From Bacteroides sp. (lineage in GTDB: Bacteria > Bacteroidota > Bacteroidia > Bacteroidales > Bacteroidaceae), in assembly GCF_030151085.1 (NCBI RefSeq), contig NZ_JASLER010000044.1, forward strand, positions 52,122-116,121: 64,000 nt of DNA, read 5' to 3'. The position numbers and the translations under genes were made by a program. The notes below the pieces were generated by a model. The model saw only the letters and a program-made list of their open reading frames with translations, ran no database searches and had not been told where the DNA came from. This document shows, in pieces, positions 27,315-35,857 of this stretch. Positions within the stretch are counted from its first letter, which is position 1. Every line of letters starts with the position of its first letter.

Positions 27315-28544
27315 TTATTTCTTTAGTAACCGACGTGTAAGATAATGAACCGGATACCAAACAGACAAGAAACCAACTGCTATCACAGTAACAAATATCA
27401 GTAAAACATCCGTTACATGAACACTCACAGGATAGGCATCAACTACGAAGCTACCATTACCTCCTAAAGTAATAATCCCAAAATGCTTTTGAAGGAAACA
27501 AAGTAACAATCCGACAAGAATACCAGCAAACGCACCAAATACAGAAATAAGTCTTCCTTCGAATAAAAAGATACGAGCTATCAAATGGTCACTAGCACCT
27601 AAATTACGCAAAGTTTCCACATCTTCGCGCTTATCAAGAATAAGCATGGAAAGTGAACCTATCACATTAAAACAAGCAATAGCCAAAATAAATGTAAGGA
27701 AAAGGTAAGATATAAATTTCTCTATCTCCATGATGCGAAATACATCAGCCTGTTGCTCATAACGATTCAGTACCACATAATGACGCCCCAGAATACGGGA
27801 TATGTTTTTTTGAACAGAAGCTATGTCAGCATCAGGCTTTAACTTCAGTTCAATAGCGGAGACTTCTTTATCATAATTAAATAATCGTCTGGCAAAGTCA
27901 AGAGAAGTAAGTATATAACTACCATCATACTTCTGCTGATTCACTACAAATACAGCACCTGGTGAAAACAGGTAATCTCGATTGAAAGAAGCAGAAGGGT
28001 TAGCCATATTGACCCGAACATTCCTTTTAGGAGCATAGACTTGTAACGGATCTACAAACTGGATACCCGTACCCAGTTCTGATACCAACTCCACCCCTAA
28101 GATACCATAATCTACTACCTCATCATGTAAGACGAATTTTCCAGTACCATACAACAAGCTATCAATAGAAGTCAGTTGTTCAAAGTTATCATCCACTCCT
28201 TTGATAACAGCCATAGCTTGGCGATCTTTGTATTGCACCATAGCATTCTCTTCCAGCGTTTCCGTCCAGACCTCAATCTCCGGCAACGACCGTACTTGCT
28301 TGAAAGCAGCACTGCTCGGATCAAAAACCTTTCCTTCACGGATCGTTATCTTCAGTTCCGGATCGAAAGCCGTAAAGAATCCCGCCACCATATCCTGAAA
28401 GCCATTGAATACGGAAAGAGTACATACCAACGCCAATGTAGCCAATGCCACCCCACATACAGAAATACCGGATATGATATTGATAGCATTATGCTTCTTC
28501 TTAGAGAAGAGATATCGACGAGCTATGTAGAAGGGAAGGTTCAC
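27315..28544 (-). CDS. LolC/LolE-like ABC permease (FtsX/MacB family)
   Basis: A 409-residue inner-membrane protein with one N-terminal span (residues 20-45), a periplasmic MacB-type domain of about 230 residues and three C-terminal spans. It begins NLPFYIARRYLFSKKKHNAINIIS, the usual start of Bacteroidetes lipoprotein-release permeases, and has the FtsX signature region LSMLILDKREDVETLRNLGAS. The ATPase partner must be encoded elsewhere. Its start overlaps the rbfA stop by 4 bases. Confidence 0.9.
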   Translation of the reverse strand: MNLPFYIARRYLFSKKKHNAINIISGISVCGVALATLALVCTLSVFNGFQDMVAGFFTAFDPELKITIREGKVFDPSSAAFKQVRSLPEIEVWTETLEENAMVQYKDRQAMAVIKGVDDNFEQLTSIDSLLYGTGKFVLHDEVVDYGILGVELVSELGTGIQFVDPLQVYAPKRNVRVNMANPSASFNRDYLFSPGAVFVVNQQKYDGSYILTSLDFARRLFNYDKEVSAIELKLKPDADIASVQKNISRILGRHYVVLNRYEQQADVFRIMEIEKFISYLFLTFILAIACFNVIGSLSMLILDKREDVETLRNLGASDHLIARIFLFEGRLISVFGAFAGILVGLLLCFLQKHFGIITLGGNGSFVVDAYPVSVHVTDVLLIFVTVIAVGFLSVWYPVHYLTRRLLKK

Positions 28545-28873
28545 TTCAGCAACTCATCTATTTTATCCAGATAGTCTAATGAATCGTCCACAAAGAACTT
28601 CAGTTCCGGTATGATACGAAGCTGGTGACGTACACGTGTGCCCAACTCAAAACGAATGGACTTCATATTGGCATTGATATTCTTTATAATCTCCTCTCCC
28701 TTTTCTGAAGGAAAGATGCTAAGATAAGCACGTGCTACACTCATGTCCGGACTGATGCGTACTGCACTAACAGAGATCAATACGCCTTGCATAGACTTGG
28801 TTTGCAACAAAAAAATCTCACTCAACTCCTTCTGGAGTAAACGAGCTATTTTATTCTGACGGGTTGTTTCCAT
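28541..28873 (-). CDS. rbfA: Ribosome-binding factor A
   Basis: Helps mature the 5' end of 16S rRNA on the small subunit. 110 residues, normal for the family. Starts with a helix (RQNKIARLLQKELSEIF) and carries the KH-like core VRISPDMSVARAYLSIFP and GTRVRHQLRIIPELKFFVDDS. The family-type pairing rbfA then permease is common in Bacteroides, and the ATGA overlap couples translation. Confidence 0.95.
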   Translation of the reverse strand: METTRQNKIARLLQKELSEIFLLQTKSMQGVLISVSAVRISPDMSVARAYLSIFPSEKGEEIIKNINANMKSIRFELGTRVRHQLRIIPELKFFVDDSLDYLDKIDELLK

Positions 28874-28896
28874 AATTTCTTTTTTCTAATTAACGG

Positions 28897-28904
28897 CAAA
28901 GTTA
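28897..28904 (-). promoter_or_regulatory. -7 element of rbfA
   Basis: Reads TAACTTTG on the minus strand, 23 bases before ATG 28873. Confidence 0.55.
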
Positions 28905-28978
28905 CGTATAATATCTTGGCAGACTTACAATTTATACTTTTTTTAGTATCAGCCATCCTTCGATATCAAATAATAAAG

Positions 28979-28986
28979 TATATTTG
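28979..28986 (+). promoter_or_regulatory. -7 element (TATATTTG) of the tandem kinase genes
   Basis: TAnnTTTG match 34 bases before ATG 29021. Confidence 0.55.
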
Positions 28987-29020
28987 CAATCATACTACTA
29001 TCAACGCAACATTTTAATTT

Positions 29021-30094
29021 ATGAGAGTATACGTTTGGCTATTATTGCTACTCTTTTCTTCAACCGCTTATGCCAAGGACAGCAACCGTTGGAAAGAAGC
29101 GGAATTGAATATGCAGAAACAAGAATACGGGGAGGCGGCAAAACTTTATAAAGAATTAATCAATAAGTCAGACAGCGATTATGAGGAGATTAACTCTCAA
29201 AAGGTAGCTGACCTGCGCAAGATATATTCCATAGACGAACTGGAATTGGCTAACAGTCAAGAACAAAGCCATTTACTCTTAATGGTTCTCATCATTTTGC
29301 CTATCTTTATAGCCATTGCCGGATATATTGTATTTTTTCTGAAAAAGCAAGGAAAGAAGTTAATCTTATCGCAACAAAAACTTAAAGAGGCTCAGGAAGC
29401 AGTAGAGAAATCTATTCATAACAAAAGCCTGTTCGTGTCGAACATGAGCCACGAAATACGCACCCCTCTAAATGCCTTATCCGGTTTCTCTGAAATACTA
29501 ACTACCCCAGGTATTGACGAAGAAACACGGAAGCAGTGCTACGAAATTATCCAATTGAATTCCCGCCTGTTAATAAATCTTCTTAATGATGTGGTGGATA
29601 TTTCCTGTCTGGATATAACCAACATGAAATTTGATCTAAGGAAATATGATGCTGTAGCCCTCTGCGAAGGTATTATCCAAACAGTGAATGGTATTAAGCA
29701 GACACAGGCTGAGATATCTTTTGAGACCGATCTGCCTTCTTTGGAGATTGAGACAGACACCTCTCGCTTGCAACAAGTATTAATCAATATACTAATCAAT
29801 GCCACGAAGTTTACCAAAGAGGGTAGCATCGTACTACGGCTTGAGCAGGTAGAGGAAGGCCTTGCACTATTTTCGATTACCGATACCGGTTGCGGCATTC
29901 CTTTAGAGAAACAGCCTACTATCTTTGCGCGTTTCGAACGAGTAGACGAGAAATCACAAGGAACCGGTATCGGGCTTTCCATCTGTCAGTTCATTATTGA
30001 GCGCTTCGGTGGAAAAATCTGGATTGATCCGGAATATACCAACGGCTCGCGTTTTGTATTTACCCACCCAATAAAGTTGGAGGGCATCGTATGA
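29021..30094 (+). CDS. Membrane sensor histidine kinase, catalytically complete
   Basis: A 357-residue kinase with a signal peptide (ends STAYAKD), a very short extracytoplasmic part with one TPR-like helix pair (about residues 25-70), one membrane span (83-108) and a coiled linker. The H-box SHEIRTPLNALSGF has its His at residue 144. ATP-binding boxes are NILINATKFT, DTGCGIP and GTGIGLSICQF. It looks active. The start of the next gene overlaps its stop (ATGA), so it is made together with a kinase-like protein that lacks the catalytic residues. No response regulator is adjacent. Confidence 0.92.
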   Translation: MRVYVWLLLLLFSSTAYAKDSNRWKEAELNMQKQEYGEAAKLYKELINKSDSDYEEINSQKVADLRKIYSIDELELANSQEQSHLLLMVLIILPIFIAIAGYIVFFLKKQGKKLILSQQKLKEAQEAVEKSIHNKSLFVSNMSHEIRTPLNALSGFSEILTTPGIDEETRKQCYEIIQLNSRLLINLLNDVVDISCLDITNMKFDLRKYDAVALCEGIIQTVNGIKQTQAEISFETDLPSLEIETDTSRLQQVLINILINATKFTKEGSIVLRLEQVEEGLALFSITDTGCGIPLEKQPTIFARFERVDEKSQGTGIGLSICQFIIERFGGKIWIDPEYTNGSRFVFTHPIKLEGIV

Positions 30095-32040
30095 AAAAGA
30101 TAATGTTCTTTATACTCTTTTTGGCAAGTTTATCGGCTTTTGCTAAAACAGATGCCTCGATTGTCTTCAATAAACAGGCACGGGATAGTGTCTTCCACGA
30201 AGCAGCTTCCATTTCTGTTGACTCAGTTCGTTCTCTATTCCTGAGAGAGGCCTTCGAACAATTTATTGGTCAGGAGGGTGCTACTGAATTTTTGGACTCA
30301 GCTATCGCCCTCAGCGTACGCAAGTATCTACCCAATGAAGAATTATGGGCACTCTTCGATTATTGCCGGCAATATGAATACCTTACCGAGTTATCCAAGT
30401 TGGAGCAAAGACTTGTGGTTTTAAAGGATGCCAGTTACCATCATAAGAATTACGCATATTATTATACAATGTGGATGTCCGTACTTCATGCACGATGCGC
30501 AATGGGAGATATTGAATATGCCATAATGCAAGCAAAGGAAATGGCAAACGAAGCTATACGTTTGAATTATAAGGGAGGTACATTTATAGCAGCCCTCGCC
30601 TTAGGACAAGCTTATGACTTTGCCAAACAATACGATAAAGCAATAAATGCATACAAACAGGCTTTAGAAAAGAATCCTAAGGCAAATGATGATGCCCTGT
30701 TGATAATACATGGTAATCTTAGCAGGCTTTATTTCAAATTAGAAAAATATACTCAAGCTCTAGAGGAATTGCGAAAACAACACGCTACCCTTACGAGAAT
30801 GTATAAAAAGTCTCAATTATCGGATCCATTCAGATCGAATTTTTTAGAGATAGAAATATCTTTCTGCAAAATCTACATGGAATTAGGGGATAAAGAAAAT
30901 CTGGGGCAGCATTTAAAGGAAGCTCAAAAGTATTACAATGAAAATATATACCGCGGAGCTTACATCAATTATCATATCTTGTGGGGAGCATATCACAAGC
31001 TCAATAAAGAATGGGATATGTCTCTCCGGGAGATTGACCTGGCTATTAATGCCTGCCAAGGAACAGAGCCTTTCGGAGAGAACCAGATACTTAAAACGAA
31101 AGCCAATGTCTTAATGGAAATAGGTAAACATGAAGAAGCTGCCAACCTATTTAAGACTGTAGCCATAAAAGGAGATTCACTGAACCAAAATATGTTGAAG
31201 AGACATCAGGAAGTACATCTGATTAACCATAAAATTCACAAGGCTCTGCTAGAGAAAGAGATTTTAACGCAACGATACCGTTACATACAAATAGGTGTCG
31301 GTTGTATCATTTTAGTTCTATTATTTTTCGTCATTGTACGTGCCGCCCAAATCCGACGCCAATTACAGCGTTCGGAAGAAGAAACCCGACTGGCATTAGA
31401 GAAAATCAAGTCTGCTGACAAGATGAAGGAACGCTTCCTGCACAATATTACTTATGAAATACGCATTCCATTGAACACTGTAGTAGGCTTTTCCGAATTA
31501 TTGTCTATAGAAAACAATTTATCGGATGAAGAGTTGGAAGAATATTCAACTGTAGTCAAAAACAATTCATCCAGATTATTGGCGCTTATAAACAATATCC
31601 TTGACTTATCACGTCTTGAAGCCGGTATGATGCGGTTCAACGTACAAGAATCTGATATCGTGCAACTCTGCCGGGAAGCTAAGATGATGGTGCAAATGCA
31701 AACACCCGATGCTGTAGAACTAACATTCAACACTGAACTGGAAGACTTACAGGTTCATGTGGATAGCAAATGGTTCCTCAAATTATTGACCAGTTTAATG
31801 TCCGTACCAACAGATTATGCGGGAGAACGACTTTCAATAGAATACTCTTTAGACCGATCGGAAAAGAATCTGACAATAATAGTCAAGGGAAGTCCACTAT
31901 ACCAGATTTGGAAAGATGAGCAAGAACAAAATATACTACACAATATTAACCGCCTCTATGTTGAAGCATTCATGGGGCGTTACCAGGTTTTAGGGGAAGA
32001 GAACAAGAAACAGGTATTCATTACCTACCCTCTAGCTTAA
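30091..32040 (+). CDS. TPR-sensor histidine pseudokinase
   Basis: 649 residues: signal peptide (ends SAFAK), an extracytoplasmic region of TPR repeats (about 140-385, e.g. AYDFAKQYDKAINAYKQAL), one membrane span near 398-418, coiled coil, then a kinase-like part. The H-box reads NITYEIRIPLNTVVGF: the phospho-acceptor His is Tyr455. The ATP-binding region lacks recognisable N, G1 and G2 boxes, ending in a short divergent tail. It is therefore predicted unable to autophosphorylate and may act as a sensor partner that controls the active kinase in front of it. Confidence 0.88.
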   Translation: MKKIMFFILFLASLSAFAKTDASIVFNKQARDSVFHEAASISVDSVRSLFLREAFEQFIGQEGATEFLDSAIALSVRKYLPNEELWALFDYCRQYEYLTELSKLEQRLVVLKDASYHHKNYAYYYTMWMSVLHARCAMGDIEYAIMQAKEMANEAIRLNYKGGTFIAALALGQAYDFAKQYDKAINAYKQALEKNPKANDDALLIIHGNLSRLYFKLEKYTQALEELRKQHATLTRMYKKSQLSDPFRSNFLEIEISFCKIYMELGDKENLGQHLKEAQKYYNENIYRGAYINYHILWGAYHKLNKEWDMSLREIDLAINACQGTEPFGENQILKTKANVLMEIGKHEEAANLFKTVAIKGDSLNQNMLKRHQEVHLINHKIHKALLEKEILTQRYRYIQIGVGCIILVLLFFVIVRAAQIRRQLQRSEEETRLALEKIKSADKMKERFLHNITYEIRIPLNTVVGFSELLSIENNLSDEELEEYSTVVKNNSSRLLALINNILDLSRLEAGMMRFNVQESDIVQLCREAKMMVQMQTPDAVELTFNTELEDLQVHVDSKWFLKLLTSLMSVPTDYAGERLSIEYSLDRSEKNLTIIVKGSPLYQIWKDEQEQNILHNINRLYVEAFMGRYQVLGEENKKQVFITYPLA

Positions 32041-32043
32041 GGC

Positions 32044-32673
32044 TTATTTCTTACGGATAATTGTCAATCCGTCACGTAAAGGGAGAATAACCTTCTCCAC
32101 CCGTGTATCATTTGCAACAAGATCATTGAAGGCCTTAATGCCAATAGTTTGCAAATCTTTTCGATGAGGTTGTTCTTCAAGAACATGCTCATCCCATAGA
32201 GTATTGTCGGCAATGATATAACCACCATCGGAAAGGCAAGTCAACACCATTTCATAGTAGTCAATATACTTACGCTTATCACCATCTATAAAAGCCAGAT
32301 CGAAAGTTAGATCCAGCTTCGGTACCATTTCCAAAGCATCACCAATATAGAATTTGATTTTATCGGCATAAGCTGAGTTTTCCAACCAAGGACGTGTAAA
32401 GTCTTCTTGCTCATCATTAATCTCGAATGTATGAATCTTTCCGCCTTCCGGCAACCCTTCTGCCATACAAAGTGCGGAGTAACCGCTATAAGTACCTATC
32501 TCCAAGATTTGACGAGGACGTATCATCCTGACAAACATCTTAAGCATACGCCCCTGCAAATGCCCTGAAGCCATACGGGGATAAAGTAACTTTAGGTGTG
32601 TGTCACGATAAAGAGCCTTCAAATAGTCGCCTTCATCGTCTATGTGTTGCAGGATATATTCGTCTATTGTCAT
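32044..32673 (-). CDS. O-methyltransferase family 3 (caffeoyl-CoA type)
   Basis: A SAM-dependent catechol-type O-methyltransferase. I choose ATG 32673 (MTIDEYILQHIDDEG, 209 residues), because the in-frame extension to 32727 runs through the hairpin after pyk and has no family support. Motif I is LEIGTYSGYSALCMAEG, followed by GGKIHTFEI, and LAFIDGDKRKYIDYYE carries the metal-binding Asp. Third gene of the aroQ-pyk unit; it ends 3 bases from the pseudokinase stop on the other strand. Confidence 0.9.
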   Translation of the reverse strand: MTIDEYILQHIDDEGDYLKALYRDTHLKLLYPRMASGHLQGRMLKMFVRMIRPRQILEIGTYSGYSALCMAEGLPEGGKIHTFEINDEQEDFTRPWLENSAYADKIKFYIGDALEMVPKLDLTFDLAFIDGDKRKYIDYYEMVLTCLSDGGYIIADNTLWDEHVLEEQPHRKDLQTIGIKAFNDLVANDTRVEKVILPLRDGLTIIRKK

Positions 32674-32691
32674 ATTAATAGGGTGATAAAG

Positions 32692-32741
32692 GATAGAGTG
32701 ATAAGGTGGTAAGATAGCCTTTACCACCTTATCACTCTATC
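32692..32741 (-). other. 21-bp perfect hairpin between pyk and the O-methyltransferase gene
   Basis: 32692-32712 pairs perfectly with 32721-32741 around an 8-base loop, between the pyk stop and the next start. On the minus strand no T-run follows, so it is more likely an mRNA stabiliser or processing site than a simple terminator. Confidence 0.75.
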
Positions 32742-32754
32742 ACCCTACCATCTT

Positions 32755-34212
32755 TTACAAGTATCTATTACTATTAGGAAGTACACTCTCAGCAGCATGC
32801 TTCAAAGCGTCTTCCACCACATTAATTTCGAGGAAAGAAGTTTGTGTACCTTCTTTGCCACTACTCAGATAACCCACCATATCTGTTGTACATAAGCGAC
32901 CTTCTTTTACCAAACGGCGTAAAGCGGCAAAATAATACTCTTGTCCGTTTGCAAGTTCAGGCATATAAATCGCCTCCACACCATAAGACAAGGCAAGGTG
33001 ACGCATTGTTTTTTCCTTGTAACAGATAGCAAGTACAGGGAATTTTCCGCGGAAAGCAGCAAGGTTACGAGCAGTACGTCCACTATAACTATCGGTAATG
33101 ATTGCACGGATTTTCAGTTTAGAGGTCGCCTTTACCGCTTGCTTGGCAAGGAATGCAGTTACATCATTGCTGTTTTCATCCAGAGGAATACGAATATCAT
33201 TATCCGCTAATTTATCTTTTTCAGCTTGGGCAGCAACTTTAGTCATGGTCTTAAGTGCTTCAATGGGGTATTTACCGTATGCAGTTTCACCACTTAACAT
33301 CAATGCATCTGTACGATAATAAATTGCATTAGCAATATCGGTCACTTCTGCACGGGTAGGACGCGGATTAGAAATCATGGTATGAAGCATTTGAGTAGCA
33401 ACAATTACCGGCTTCTTTACAAGAATACACTTGCGAATCAGTAAACGTTGAATACCCGGAATACGTTCTTGGGGAACTTCAATGCCAAGGTCTCCACGAG
33501 CAACCATTACACCATCGGCAACTTCCAAAATTTCATCAATATTATCAACACCTTCCTGGTTTTCAATCTTGGCGATAATCCTAATATCGCTGTTATGAGC
33601 ATCCAAAATGGCTTTTATATCCAGAATATCCTGCTTATTGCGTACAAAAGAGTGAGCAATGAAATCAATATCCTTCTCAATAGCATAAAGGATATTAGTA
33701 CGGTCTTTTTCAGTCAAAGAAGGCAAGTTTATACGAACTCCGGGAACATTCACACTCTTACGACTTCCCAAAGTAGCTTCATTCTGCACTTCACAAAGCA
33801 AATAGTCGGAGGTCTTCTCAATTACAACCAGTTCCAGATCTCCATCATCAATCAAAATGTGTCCATCTACATTCAAGTCATGCACAAAGTAAGGATAAGA
33901 AACAGAAATACACTCACGAGTTGTTTCTTGTTCGGGTTTGCCCACCACTTTCACTCGGTCACCGACTTTGAAAAGAATAGGTTCGGCAAGCACAGTCGTA
34001 CGAACTTCCGGTCCCTTTGTATCCATCAAGATGGCAATACGGTTGGATACTGCACGGACATTGTTTATGAGTTTTTCAGAACCTTCACGTCCAAGATGAG
34101 CCGTATTCATACGTACTACGTTCAATCCGGCGTCAAACAACTGTTTTATAAAGTCTACATCACAACGTTGATCTGAAATCGTTGCAACAATTTTCGTTTG
34201 TTTCAATAACAT
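32755..34212 (-). CDS. pyk: Pyruvate kinase
   Basis: Last step of glycolysis, PEP + ADP to pyruvate + ATP. 485 residues, full length. Signatures: KIVATISDQR at the start, NTAHLGREG, MDTKGPEVRT, the catalytic Lys region IIAKIENQEGVDNIDEI at about residue 213, GDLGIEVPQERIP, and TDIANAIYYRTDALMLSGETAYGKYP. The C-terminal effector domain is present. Lies 27 bases after aroQ. Confidence 0.97.
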   Translation of the reverse strand: MLLKQTKIVATISDQRCDVDFIKQLFDAGLNVVRMNTAHLGREGSEKLINNVRAVSNRIAILMDTKGPEVRTTVLAEPILFKVGDRVKVVGKPEQETTRECISVSYPYFVHDLNVDGHILIDDGDLELVVIEKTSDYLLCEVQNEATLGSRKSVNVPGVRINLPSLTEKDRTNILYAIEKDIDFIAHSFVRNKQDILDIKAILDAHNSDIRIIAKIENQEGVDNIDEILEVADGVMVARGDLGIEVPQERIPGIQRLLIRKCILVKKPVIVATQMLHTMISNPRPTRAEVTDIANAIYYRTDALMLSGETAYGKYPIEALKTMTKVAAQAEKDKLADNDIRIPLDENSNDVTAFLAKQAVKATSKLKIRAIITDSYSGRTARNLAAFRGKFPVLAICYKEKTMRHLALSYGVEAIYMPELANGQEYYFAALRRLVKEGRLCTTDMVGYLSSGKEGTQTSFLEINVVEDALKHAAESVLPNSNRYL

Positions 34213-34239
34213 AATCTTATACCTATTACTTTATTATAC

Positions 34240-34665
34240 TTATTTTTTTATATCCAGCAATGCTTCCAAGGCCAAGCGGTAGGAGTTCAATCCAAAACCA
34301 CAAATAACACCTTTACAAGCACATGCTATCATGGATACATGGCGAAAAGCCTCGCGGGCATGCACGTTAGAAATATGCACCTCAATCACCGGAGAAATGA
34401 CCGAACGGATAGCATCTTGCAAAGCAATGGACGTATGAGTGTAAGCACCCGCATTCAAAATAACACCATCTACATCAAAACCCACTTGCTGTATCTTGTC
34501 TATCAATTCTCCTTCAACGTTAGACTGGAAATAGTCAATCTGCACATCCGCATATTTCTTACGGAGTTCTACAAGGTAGTCTTCAAAAGTAACACTACCG
34601 TAAATGGAAGGTTCACGTTTGCCCAACAGATTTATATTGGGACCGTTTATAATTTGTATCCTCAT
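34240..34665 (-). CDS. aroQ: Type II 3-dehydroquinate dehydratase
   Basis: Third step of the shikimate pathway (3-dehydroquinate to 3-dehydroshikimate). 141 residues, typical of the type II dodecameric enzyme. Starts MRIQIINGPNINLLGKREPSIYG with the active-site Arg/Tyr loop; ILNAGAYTHTSIAL and EVHISNVHAREAFRH hold the catalytic His and substrate-binding residues. First gene of aroQ-pyk-methyltransferase; transcribed divergently from xerD. Confidence 0.97.
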   Translation of the reverse strand: MRIQIINGPNINLLGKREPSIYGSVTFEDYLVELRKKYADVQIDYFQSNVEGELIDKIQQVGFDVDGVILNAGAYTHTSIALQDAIRSVISPVIEVHISNVHAREAFRHVSMIACACKGVICGFGLNSYRLALEALLDIKK

Positions 34666-34679
34666 AACACAATTTTTTA

Positions 34680-34687
34680 TACCTTTG
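34680..34687 (+). promoter_or_regulatory. -7 element for xerD
   Basis: TACCTTTG on the plus strand. Its transcript would start near 34694, upstream of the start of the opposing aroQ transcript, so the two leaders overlap. Confidence 0.5.
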
Positions 34688-34703
34688 TCTTCCGGATAAG
34701 GTA

Positions 34704-34721
34704 CGGACTGTATTCAGTCCG
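34704..34721. other. Small hairpin in the shared xerD/aroQ leader
   Basis: CGGACTG and CAGTCCG form a 7-bp stem around TATT in the region that both leaders would contain. Confidence 0.6.
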
Positions 34722-34752
34722 GTTTCTCGCCATGGAACATAAAATCAGGGAA

Positions 34753-34760
34753 CAAAGGTA
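34753..34760 (-). promoter_or_regulatory. -7 element for aroQ
   Basis: Reads TACCTTTG on the minus strand, giving a leader of about 80 bases that crosses the xerD promoter. Confidence 0.55.
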
Positions 34761-34770
34761 GAAAAAAGAA

Positions 34771-35721
34771 ATGATATTTGAAGAAAAATCAACGAATAAG
34801 GAGAAACAGGCATTGATAATCAGGAAGTATAATCAATATCTTAAATTGGAGAAATCGCTTTCGTCCAATACGCTCGATGCATACCAAAGAGACCTGGAGA
34901 AACTGCTACGCTTTTTGGAAGACGAGAAGATAGGTATCCTTGCCGTTACTCTCGACGACTTGCAACGGTTTACAGCCGGCTTGCATGACATCGGCATTCA
35001 TCCCCGGTCACAAGCACGAATCCTTTCCGGTATAAAATCATTTTTTCATTTTCTTGTAATAGCTGATTATCTGGAAGGTGACCCAAGTGAATTACTTGAA
35101 GGTCCGAAGATAGGATTCAAACTACCCGAAGTATTGACCGTAGAAGAAATAGATAAAATTATTTCTATTATTGACTTGAGCACCAATGAGGGACAACGTA
35201 ACCGTGCCATTCTCGAAACACTGTATAGTTGCGGATTACGCGTATCAGAACTGTGTAATCTGAAAATCTCAGACCTGTACTTTGACGAAGGTTTCATCAA
35301 AGTGGAAGGAAAAGGAAGTAAGCAGCGTCTGGTCCCCATTTCACCCCGTGCCATCAAGGAAATCGAATATTGGTTCAAAGATCGCAAGGCCTGGAAAATC
35401 AAGAAAGGATTCGAAGACTTTGTATTCCTCGCACGTTGGGGCAACAGTATTTCGCGTATCATGGTATTCCATCTGATTAAAGAATTGGCTAATAAAGCAA
35501 ATATCACCAAAAATATCAGCCCGCATACCTTCCGACACTCTTTTGCAACACATCTATTAGAAGGTGGTGCCAACCTGCGTGCCATACAATGCATGCTTGG
35601 ACATGAGTCCATTGCTACAACAGAAATCTACACACACATAGACCGCAACATGTTGAGGAGTGAAATCATAGAACACCATCCCCGGAACATAAAATATCGC
35701 AAAGAGAACGGAATTCATTAA
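34771..35721 (+). CDS. xerD: XerD-like tyrosine recombinase
   Basis: Site-specific recombinase that resolves chromosome dimers at dif with a XerC partner. 316 residues. N-terminal SAM-like DNA-binding domain (SLSSNTLDAYQRDLEKLLRF), then the catalytic domain with Arg in SCGLRVSEL, HTFRHSFATHLLEGG (His-x-x-Arg) and the Tyr nucleophile in TTEIYTHID. Full length and close to the housekeeping form, next to aroQ as in other Bacteroides. I do not read it as the integrase of an island. Confidence 0.92.
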   Translation: MIFEEKSTNKEKQALIIRKYNQYLKLEKSLSSNTLDAYQRDLEKLLRFLEDEKIGILAVTLDDLQRFTAGLHDIGIHPRSQARILSGIKSFFHFLVIADYLEGDPSELLEGPKIGFKLPEVLTVEEIDKIISIIDLSTNEGQRNRAILETLYSCGLRVSELCNLKISDLYFDEGFIKVEGKGSKQRLVPISPRAIKEIEYWFKDRKAWKIKKGFEDFVFLARWGNSISRIMVFHLIKELANKANITKNISPHTFRHSFATHLLEGGANLRAIQCMLGHESIATTEIYTHIDRNMLRSEIIEHHPRNIKYRKENGIH

Positions 35722-35769
35722 ATTATGATAAATCTATAAGTTCAATTAACAATCTGTAGGGGGATTTAA

Positions 35770-35777
35770 TATCTTTG
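35770..35777 (+). promoter_or_regulatory. -7 element (TATCTTTG) of the TPR lipoprotein gene
   Basis: Exact TAnnTTTG match with an AT-rich leader of about 75 bases before ATG 35858. Confidence 0.6.
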
Positions 35778-35857
35778 CGACGCTGTGCCTCTAAGGAGAT
35801 AGCAAACAAAAATGAAACAGATAAATTTCAATTACAAACAATTAATTTATACCTAAA

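Noticed and set aside
32674..32727. N-terminal extension of the O-methyltransferase
   Set aside because: It overlaps the hairpin arm, and its sequence does not look like the family.
34771..35721. xerD as integrase of the comM island
   Set aside because: It is of housekeeping type next to aroQ, 4 kb before the junction and separated from it by core genes.
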